Source: RGIG4034 sp045628945
Lineage (GTDB): Bacteria; Bacillota; Clostridia; Lachnospirales; Lachnospiraceae
Assembly (NCBI GenBank): GCA_045628945.1
Contig: JAZQQG010000003.1
Span: 1-64,000 of the forward strand
Direction: 5' to 3'
Length of the DNA stretch: 64,000 bases
How positions within the stretch are numbered: the first letter of the stretch is position 1; each line of letters starts with the position of its first letter. Of this stretch, positions 58,412 through 64,000 are shown piece by piece. The position numbers were made by a program, and so were the translations under genes. The notes below the pieces were generated by a model. The model was not told where the DNA came from. It searched no databases and saw only the letters and a list, made by a program, of their open reading frames with translations.

Positions 58412-59740
58412 ATGGCAAATCCTTATTTACCGAATTGGGAATATATACCGGACGGCGAACCGAGAGTATTCGGCGATCGCGTCTATATCTACGGCTCCCA
58501 CGATGTTGCGGGGCGCGAGACCTTTTGCGATCATAAGTTAAAGGTCTGGAGTGCGTCGGTGGACAATCTGAATGAGTGGGTCTGCCACGGAGATATTTTT
58601 CACACAAGAGCCGATCGGGATCACGAGTCGGATACGGACTGGACGGATGAGTTCCTGTTCGCACCGGATGTAGTGGAAAAGGACGGCAAATATTATCTGT
58701 ATGCTTATATTGTCAATGCCAAAGGCTGCGTGGCGGTGGCGGATCGTCCGGAAGGACCCTTTAAGCTCCTGTCCCGCTATGAGTATACGATTCCGAATTC
58801 CGTCTGCTGTGACGGATGGTTTATCGACCCGGGCGTTCTGGTGGATGACGACGGAAGAGTCTATATCTACTGCGGCTTCGAGCGTTCCTTTATGGCGGAA
58901 GTGAATCCCGACAATATGTATGAGATTCTGGACGGAACCTGTATCGAGAATATTATCCCGGTTCTGCCAAAAGAGAATCCGGATGGCTTCTTCGAGGCTT
59001 GCTCCCCGCGTAAAATCGGTGACACCTACTATCTGATCTTTTCCCCGACCCGGGGTTGTCGCTTAGCCTATATGACATCCGACAAGCCCACCGGTCCCTT
59101 TACCTTCCGAGGCTATCTGGTGGACAACGGAGTGGATTTCCCCGGTGGCAACGACCATGGTTCCGTCTGCAAAATCAAAGACCAGTGGTACATTTTCTAT
59201 CATCGTATGACCAACGGTTCCATTATGTCCCGTCGTGCCTGTGTTGAGAAGATTGAGCTTCTGCCGGATGGTTCTTTTACCATGGCGGAGATGACCTCTC
59301 TTGGTTTCGAGGATGCGTTGAACCCCTACCGCATTACGCCGGCCGATATCTGTTGCGTGCTCACGGGCAAGGGTTATATTACGGAGCTTGATAAGTTTAC
59401 CCGCGTGGTTGCAGGAATTACGGAAGGCACTGTGCTGGGATATAAATATTTTGAGTTCGGCGAGGACTATTCCTCTAAGACGATGCTGTTACATCTTAAG
59501 GTAAGCGGTTCCGGTTGCTACAGCCATGTGCGTGTAATGGCAGACGATCCGGTAAACGGTCGTGAGCTGGGCGTAGTGGACGTCGGAATGGGTGACGGAA
59601 TCTGCACCGGTGCCGTGGAAGTGTTAACCGGAAGACACGCCATTTATTTTGTGATGCAGGATGATTATACCGGCTGGTCCAAAGGATATTTCGAGGGAAG
59701 AGAGCTGTTCCGTCTCGAGGCCTTCTTCTTTGAGAAATAA
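58412..59740 (+). CDS. Glycoside hydrolase family 43 protein
   Basis: A 442-residue five-bladed beta-propeller glycosidase, with no signal peptide, so probably intracellular. Likely catalytic residues are Asp in DGEPRVFGDRVYIYGSHD, Asp in FIDPGVLVDDDGRVYIY and Glu in FFEACSPRKIGDTYYLIFSP. A C-terminal region (about 320-442) resembles a carbohydrate-binding beta-sandwich (SKTMLLHLKVSGSGCYSHVR). Members hydrolyse arabinose- or xylose-containing glycans; the exact substrate is unknown. GGAGG precedes the ATG at 58412. Confidence 0.88.
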   Translation: MANPYLPNWEYIPDGEPRVFGDRVYIYGSHDVAGRETFCDHKLKVWSASVDNLNEWVCHGDIFHTRADRDHESDTDWTDEFLFAPDVVEKDGKYYLYAYIVNAKGCVAVADRPEGPFKLLSRYEYTIPNSVCCDGWFIDPGVLVDDDGRVYIYCGFERSFMAEVNPDNMYEILDGTCIENIIPVLPKENPDGFFEACSPRKIGDTYYLIFSPTRGCRLAYMTSDKPTGPFTFRGYLVDNGVDFPGGNDHGSVCKIKDQWYIFYHRMTNGSIMSRRACVEKIELLPDGSFTMAEMTSLGFEDALNPYRITPADICCVLTGKGYITELDKFTRVVAGITEGTVLGYKYFEFGEDYSSKTMLLHLKVSGSGCYSHVRVMADDPVNGRELGVVDVGMGDGICTGAVEVLTGRHAIYFVMQDDYTGWSKGYFEGRELFRLEAFFFEK

Positions 59741-59851
59741 GGAGAGCGGACCATTCCCGAAGAATCTGAGCTCTTTTGGCAAAAAAGCATGCCGCCTCGG
59801 CGGTTTCGTATTATAATAAAAGAGAAGTCTCGATAGAGATAGGAGAAAACC

Positions 59852-60694
59852 ATGAGAGAAATCGATGTATCGAAGATTACCGAGGTGCTCCGTGATATGT
59901 GCATTGAAGCGAATCACGAGCTGGCTCCGGATATGAAGAAGGCCCTTGCAGATGCGGCGCAGACGGAGAAATCGCCTTTGGGCAAGCAGATTCTCGGACA
60001 GCTGGAGGAGAACCTTCAGATTGCAAAGGCGGATATGATTCCCATCTGTCAGGACACCGGTATGGCGGTTGTCTTTTTGGAGGTGGGCCAGGACGTACAT
60101 CTGGTAGGCGGCGATCTTACGGATGCTGTGAACGAGGGCGTTCGTCGCGGTTATGTGGAAGGCTTCCTTCGTAAGAGTGTCGTGCGGGATCCCCTGGACC
60201 GTGTGAATACGGGAGACAATACCCCCGCGGTGATTCATACCTCCATCGTACCCGGCGATCGGTTGACGATTACCATTGCCCCGAAGGGATTCGGTAGTGA
60301 AAATATGAGCCGTGTCTTTATGCTGAAGCCGGCAGAAGGAATAGAAGGCGTAAAGAATGCTATTTTAACCGCGGTTCGTGATGCGGGTCCGAATGCATGT
60401 CCTCCCATGGTTGTGGGTGTCGGCATCGGCGGAACCTTTGAGAAATGTGCGATTATGGCAAAGCAGGCCCTGACCCGTTCGGCAGATTCCTATTCCGAGA
60501 TTCCTTATGTGGCAGAGCTTGAGAAGGAGATGCTTGAGACCATCAACAAGTCCGGAATCGGTCCCGGCGGTCTTGGCGGAACGACGACCGCTTTCAAGGT
60601 AAATATCAATACCTACCCGACGCATATCGCAGGCCTCCCTGTCGCAGTGAACATCTGCTGTCATGTCAATCGCCATGTAAAGCGTGTTCTGTAG
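59852..60694 (+). CDS. Class I fumarate hydratase, alpha subunit (or tartrate dehydratase alpha)
   Basis: The larger subunit of a two-subunit, [4Fe-4S]-dependent hydro-lyase. It is 280 residues. Candidate cluster ligands are Cys66 (IPICQDTGMAVVF), Cys183 (GPNACPPMVVGVGIGG) and Cys270 (ICCHVNRH). The motif NTGDNTPAVIHT is conserved. The TAGGAG binding site lies before the ATG. The beta subunit follows after 91 bp. Fumarate to malate conversion is most likely in this lineage; the L-tartrate dehydratase subfamily cannot be fully excluded by eye. Confidence 0.9.
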   Translation: MREIDVSKITEVLRDMCIEANHELAPDMKKALADAAQTEKSPLGKQILGQLEENLQIAKADMIPICQDTGMAVVFLEVGQDVHLVGGDLTDAVNEGVRRGYVEGFLRKSVVRDPLDRVNTGDNTPAVIHTSIVPGDRLTITIAPKGFGSENMSRVFMLKPAEGIEGVKNAILTAVRDAGPNACPPMVVGVGIGGTFEKCAIMAKQALTRSADSYSEIPYVAELEKEMLETINKSGIGPGGLGGTTTAFKVNINTYPTHIAGLPVAVNICCHVNRHVKRVL

Positions 60695-60785
60695 GGGTGT
60701 AGGTTACAACATCTTGTGCTTTTTTAGATGAGTTTCTTCTATATATAATAGCGTAACGAAATTTCGACCGGAAAGGACGATCATT

Positions 60786-61337
60786 ATGGACAGACATATC
60801 AGTGTTCCCATCACAGAGGAGGATGCGAAGAGCCTTCGCTCCGGAGACTATGTTTATCTGACCGGAACAATCTATACCGCCCGTGATGCGGCGCATAAAA
60901 GAATGGATGAGACCCTGGATCGCGGAGAGCAGCTTCCGTTAGATCTGGCGAATAATATCATCTATTATATGGGCCCCTCCCCGGCACGTGAGGGCCGTCC
61001 CATCGGATCGGCAGGCCCGACGACCGCAAGCCGAATGGACAAGTATGCTCCCCGCCTTTTGGATCTTGGCTTGAAGGGAATGCTTGGCAAGGGGAAGAGA
61101 ACGCCCGCCGTCAAAGAAGCAATCATACGAAACGGTGCCGTGTACCTGGCAGCCGTGGGTGGTGCCGGTGCTCTTTTATCCAAGGCGATTGTGGCAAGTG
61201 AAGTGATTGCCTATGACGATCTTGGCACGGAGGCAATCCGTAAGTTAGAGGTTGTGAATCTTCCCTGCATCGTAGTCATCGACAGTACGGGAGCCGATCT
61301 CTATGAAACTGCAACAAAGGAGTATTGCAGCTTATGA
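60786..61337 (+). CDS. Class I fumarate hydratase, beta subunit
   Basis: The smaller subunit (183 residues) of the same enzyme, with the conserved KRMDETLDRGEQLPLDL-type segment, YMGPSPAREGRPIGSAGPTT, and MLGKGKRTPAVKEAI. These residues bind substrate carboxylates in the family. The ATG follows AAAGGACG. Its TGA stop overlaps the next start by four bases (ATGA), so the acyltransferase gene is translationally coupled. Confidence 0.92.
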   Translation: MDRHISVPITEEDAKSLRSGDYVYLTGTIYTARDAAHKRMDETLDRGEQLPLDLANNIIYYMGPSPAREGRPIGSAGPTTASRMDKYAPRLLDLGLKGMLGKGKRTPAVKEAIIRNGAVYLAAVGGAGALLSKAIVASEVIAYDDLGTEAIRKLEVVNLPCIVVIDSTGADLYETATKEYCSL

Positions 61338-62053
61338 GAATTGCATTGATGATTATTCGAATGCTCGGTCGCATTACCTATTATATGCACGGGATTCGCA
61401 AGGCGGCTCGTAAGGGCGACTATGAGAATGGATGTAAGGCCGTTCGCCGTGCTGTGATTGCAGCCAACAAGGCAGGTCGCATTCGAATTGATGTGGAAGG
61501 CGCGGAGAATCTTCCCACGGATCGCAGCTGTATGCTTTTTCCGAATCATCAGGGATTGTATGACGTGCTGGCTCTCTATGAAGCAAGTCCGATTCCTTTT
61601 TCCTTCGTAATCAAAAAAGAAGCGCAGAATCTTCCGTTTGTGAAACCTGTACGCAAAGCGACTTGTTCCTATGCAATGGATCGCGAGGACATAAAGCAGT
61701 CCATGCAGGTGATTCTGGACGTGACGAAGGCGGTAAAGGAAGGACGAAACTTCTTGATCTTTGCCGAGGGAACCCGCAGTAAGATGGGAAACCGGATGAA
61801 TGAGATGAAGGGCGGAAGCTTTAAGCCGGCAACGAAGGCGCAGTGTCCGATTGTGCCGGTAGCCCTGGTGGATTCCTTTAAGCCGTTTGATGAGAATTCG
61901 ATTAAGAAGGCGGTTGTTAAGGTATTCTTTTTAGAGCCTATTACTTATGAGGAATATAAGGATATGTCCACAGTTGAGATTGCGGCAGAGGTTCGCAATC
62001 GTATCCAGACGCGTATCGATACGTATCTGGCAAGCGTAGGACGGGAAGGATAG
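61334..62053 (+). CDS. 1-acyl-sn-glycerol-3-phosphate acyltransferase (PlsC type)
   Basis: A 239-residue membrane-associated acyltransferase of phospholipid synthesis. The start is ATG 61334, 11 bases after AAGGAG; a TTG at 61325 is too close to that site. The catalytic H-x4-D motif is FPNHQGLYDV, and the second motif is IFAEGTRSKMG. A hydrophobic N-terminus (LMIIRMLGRITYYM) anchors it. The small gene at 62058 follows after four bases. Confidence 0.88.
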   Translation: MRIALMIIRMLGRITYYMHGIRKAARKGDYENGCKAVRRAVIAANKAGRIRIDVEGAENLPTDRSCMLFPNHQGLYDVLALYEASPIPFSFVIKKEAQNLPFVKPVRKATCSYAMDREDIKQSMQVILDVTKAVKEGRNFLIFAEGTRSKMGNRMNEMKGGSFKPATKAQCPIVPVALVDSFKPFDENSIKKAVVKVFFLEPITYEEYKDMSTVEIAAEVRNRIQTRIDTYLASVGREG

Positions 62054-62057
62054 CAAT

Positions 62058-62225
62058 ATGAGTGATCTTAAGAAACAGTGGCAGGAGACCGGCAAGGATC
62101 TTAGCAAGGCATTTATGACTCTTGGCAAGGCAGTGGTGGAGTCCGCAAAGGTCGGCATTGATAAGGCCGGAGAGTGGCTTGACAAGAAAGAGACGAAGCA
62201 GTCAAACACGAATGATGAGAAATAG
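62058..62225 (+). CDS. Small uncharacterised protein (55 residues)
   Basis: An ATG at 62058 opens 56 codons ending TAG, preceded by GGAAGGA seven bases upstream. The protein (MSDLKKQWQETGKDLSKAF... ending KQSNTNDEK) is highly charged and probably one long amphipathic helix, with repeated KxLxKA-like spacing (KDLSKAFMTLGKAV, ESAKVGIDKAGEWL). It lies four bases after the acyltransferase gene and precedes a strong promoter, so it is the last gene of that operon. Family not recognised. Confidence 0.75.
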   Translation: MSDLKKQWQETGKDLSKAFMTLGKAVVESAKVGIDKAGEWLDKKETKQSNTNDEK

Positions 62226-62238
62226 TTCTACAAACAGT

Positions 62239-62267
62239 TTGACAAACGCGGCATGCATATGTATAAT
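62239..62267 (+). promoter_or_regulatory. Perfect consensus promoter for tRNA-Ser
   Basis: TTGACA at 62239-62244, 17 bp, TATAAT at 62262-62267. The predicted start point lies about 65 bp upstream of the tRNA. Confidence 0.92.
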
Positions 62268-62339
62268 AACATTTGCGTTATGAAGATAGCGTGAGAACAG
62301 AATACAACTTGCGTCAGATGACGTCGGTATTCGGATCAT

Positions 62340-62427
62340 GGAGAAATACTCAAGAGGCCGAAGAGGCGCCCCTGCTAAGGGTGTAGGTCGGGCAACCGGC
62401 GCGAGGGTTCAAATCCCTCTTTCTCCG
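62340..62427 (+). tRNA. tRNA-Ser (anticodon GCT)
   Basis: A class II tRNA with a long variable arm. The acceptor stem is GGAGAAA/TTTCTCC, the anticodon loop CTGCTAA (anticodon GCT, decoding AGC/AGU), and the T arm GAGGG-TTCAAAT-CCCTC. The discriminator is G and CCA is not encoded. It has its own consensus promoter and a strong terminator, so it is a single-gene transcription unit. Confidence 0.96.
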
Positions 62428-62436
62428 TTTTATAAT

Positions 62437-62475
62437 TAGGAAGTATTGACTCGTCAATACTTCCTATTTTCTTTT
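62437..62475 (+). terminator. Terminator after tRNA-Ser
   Basis: A perfect 14-bp stem TAGGAAGTATTGAC / GTCAATACTTCCTA, with TC between the arms, is followed by TTTTCTTTT. Confidence 0.92.
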
Positions 62476-62486
62476 CCGGAGGGAAT

Positions 62487-63944
62487 ATGAAACTTGATTC
62501 AGTCAGAATTCAAAAAATAATCATAGTCATCCTTGCAGTGCTGTCTATTCTTCCCGTGATCGGAATTGCCTTTTACAATCATCCGTCGGTGGATGATTTC
62601 GGATATTCCAAAGAAGTGTATCAGGTGGTTCGTGACGGAGGAAATCTTGGGGATGCTGTTGCCACGGCAGCGGACACCTCGATGAAAATGATGAACACCT
62701 GGCAAGGCCTGTATTCTTCTGCGTTTCTTTTGGCTCTTCAGCCGGGGGTATGGGGAGACGGTTATTACTGGATTACCACTTTGATTATGGTTGTGTCCAT
62801 ATTTGTCGGAACTATGTTTTTGACACGTAGTCTGATGGTGTATTGTCTGGAGGATCAAAAGAAAAACTGGGTCTGGGTGTCGATTCTTCTGGCGTTCTTT
62901 TTTGTTCAGACCATGCCTTATCCGGTGGAAGGACTCTATTGGTACAACGGAGCAATGAATTATCTGTTCTTTTGGGCGATGTTGTTAGTTGTGGTTTCCC
63001 AATGGATTATCCTCTGCGTAAAAGAGAAAAGCGTTGTCAGAATTCTGTTGATAACACCGTTAGCTTTTGTACTATCCGGTGGAAATCATGTGTCGGCTTT
63101 TGCGGGGCTCATGATTGAACTCGCATTTGGATTGTATCTTATGATCCGTAAAAAGAAGTATTTGGCAATGCTGCCGTTTGCGGTTGGGCTGGCCGGATTT
63201 CTCTGGAATGTTACTTCCAATGGAACGCGGATTCGAAGAAGTACGCTGAACCATCAGGGAAACGCAATCAAGACAATGATTGCGTCTGTGGTTCGTCAAA
63301 TGATGATCTTAAATGAGTGGGTTAATTTTGCACTGATTCTTCTGCTTATTCTGCTTACACCGTTCCTTTATCAACTTGTGAAGCAAAGTATTGTAAGAAT
63401 TCATTACCGATGGAAAACATTGTTGGTAATGTTTCTTGGATTTGCAGTGCTTATATTAGGAATGTGGTGTGTTCCGTATCAGGCAATCGGTGATTTCGGA
63501 TCCGGAAGACTTCGCAATATGTTATTTATGACTTTTGTGGTGCTGTTTCTTATTTTATATGGCTATATCCTTGGAATCATCGCACAGAGTGGTGTATTGG
63601 AAAATGTTCATATAGGCGGATTGAGGAAACGTGTCCTTGGTCTTGTTTTGATTCCTGTTGCCATGATTCTGTTAATGATGTTTGGAGGAACGAATACCGA
63701 TTACGGGACCGGGGTGGAAGCGATTCGTGAGTATCCGAGTGCAAAACAATATCATCAGGAGATGAATGCACGCCTTGAGGTATATCTGGACGATTCGATT
63801 TCGGATGCAGTCGTTGAACCGTTTACGCAGAAACCGATGCTGCTCTTCTATGATGATATTCGTTCGGATGAGAGGAATTGGAAAAATCTATCTCTTGCAG
63901 AATACTATAAAAAAGGAACGGTTCGCAAAAGCTATGACGAATAA
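62487..63944 (+). CDS. Multi-pass membrane protein, DUF6056-like (GT-C glycosyltransferase fold)
   Basis: A 485-residue protein with about ten to twelve hydrophobic helices. The first extracellular loop has HPSVDDFGYS, an acidic Asp-Asp pair typical of GT-C glycosyltransferases and of the DUF6056 family, followed by TWQGLYSSAFLLALQPG. The C-terminal 70 residues are soluble, with a hydrophilic end (YYKKGTVRKSYDE). A role in transferring sugars to surface polymers is an inference from fold only. GGAGGG precedes the ATG. The last 56 bases of the window (63945-64000) hold no gene I can support. Confidence 0.7.
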   Translation: MKLDSVRIQKIIIVILAVLSILPVIGIAFYNHPSVDDFGYSKEVYQVVRDGGNLGDAVATAADTSMKMMNTWQGLYSSAFLLALQPGVWGDGYYWITTLIMVVSIFVGTMFLTRSLMVYCLEDQKKNWVWVSILLAFFFVQTMPYPVEGLYWYNGAMNYLFFWAMLLVVVSQWIILCVKEKSVVRILLITPLAFVLSGGNHVSAFAGLMIELAFGLYLMIRKKKYLAMLPFAVGLAGFLWNVTSNGTRIRRSTLNHQGNAIKTMIASVVRQMMILNEWVNFALILLLILLTPFLYQLVKQSIVRIHYRWKTLLVMFLGFAVLILGMWCVPYQAIGDFGSGRLRNMLFMTFVVLFLILYGYILGIIAQSGVLENVHIGGLRKRVLGLVLIPVAMILLMMFGGTNTDYGTGVEAIREYPSAKQYHQEMNARLEVYLDDSISDAVVEPFTQKPMLLFYDDIRSDERNWKNLSLAEYYKKGTVRKSYDE

Positions 63945-64000
63945 GGGGAGTAAAATTGTAGTCAATATCCCCGAATTGTACTGTATTTTGTGGTTTTAAA

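Noticed and set aside
59776..59817. Terminator and promoter between GH43 and fumarase genes
   Set aside because: The CCGC-CTCG-GCGG stem is short and lacks a T run, and TATAAT at 59812-59817 has no -35 box at proper spacing. Too weak to list.

Overview
The window is the replication-origin region of a low-to-medium GC Firmicute, most likely a member of the Lachnospiraceae. I infer this from the gene order around dnaA (gyrA-gyrB-recF-S4 protein-dnaN-dnaA on one side, rpmH-rnpA-yidD-yidC-jag-mnmE-mnmG-rsmG-parA-parB on the other), from lineage-typical hypothetical families (DUF4446, DUF3881-like, DUF4867-like, DUF6056-like) and from strong AGGAGG-type ribosome binding sites. The species cannot be named from the sequence alone.

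Layout. Bases 1-7101 carry the leftward replication/supercoiling cluster; gyrA is cut by the window edge. Bases 7102-7717 hold oriC with a cluster of DnaA boxes, and further boxes lie between dnaA and dnaN. From 7718 rightward come ribosome, RNase P, membrane insertion and tRNA-modification genes, then a DegS/DegU-like two-component pair, a cluster of parS centromere sites, and parA-parB. Bases 19049-24893 hold DUF4446, an HD-GYP protein, serS, a DUF3881-like protein, tRNA-Arg(CCT), a DEDD exonuclease and a soluble YesM-type kinase.

Bases 25037-37864 look like a carbohydrate uptake and sensing island: an LplB/LplC-type ABC importer with its lipoprotein (no ATPase gene), YesL, a membrane CHASE2 adenylate cyclase, a sugar isomerase-like TIM barrel, a FecR-domain protein with five 39-residue Cys repeats, a YesN-type regulator and a GH29 alpha-L-fucosidase. 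The CHASE2 cyclase plus FecR pair is the most unusual signalling unit in the window.

Bases 38048-43558 hold a DUF4867-like protein, a DHH phosphoesterase, an ANT(6)-like nucleotidyltransferase, two tandem paralogous membrane proteins of unknown function and a D-Ala-D-Ala carboxypeptidase. After trmB (43727) comes a tight ten-gene Mrp/Mbh-type cation/proton antiporter operon (44402-53725). It has four separate NuoL/M/N-like subunits, each keeping the key Glu and Lys motifs, and no hydrogenase or dehydrogenase genes in the window. Bases 53726-54102 are a non-coding patch with a family of related hairpins.

The remainder holds a hybrid histidine kinase overlapping lspA, an ABC-F ATPase, a GH43 glycosidase, a two-subunit class I fumarase, a PlsC-type acyltransferase, a 55-residue protein, tRNA-Ser(GCT) with a consensus promoter and terminator, and a DUF6056-like membrane protein. 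I saw no insertion sequence, prophage or CRISPR array.
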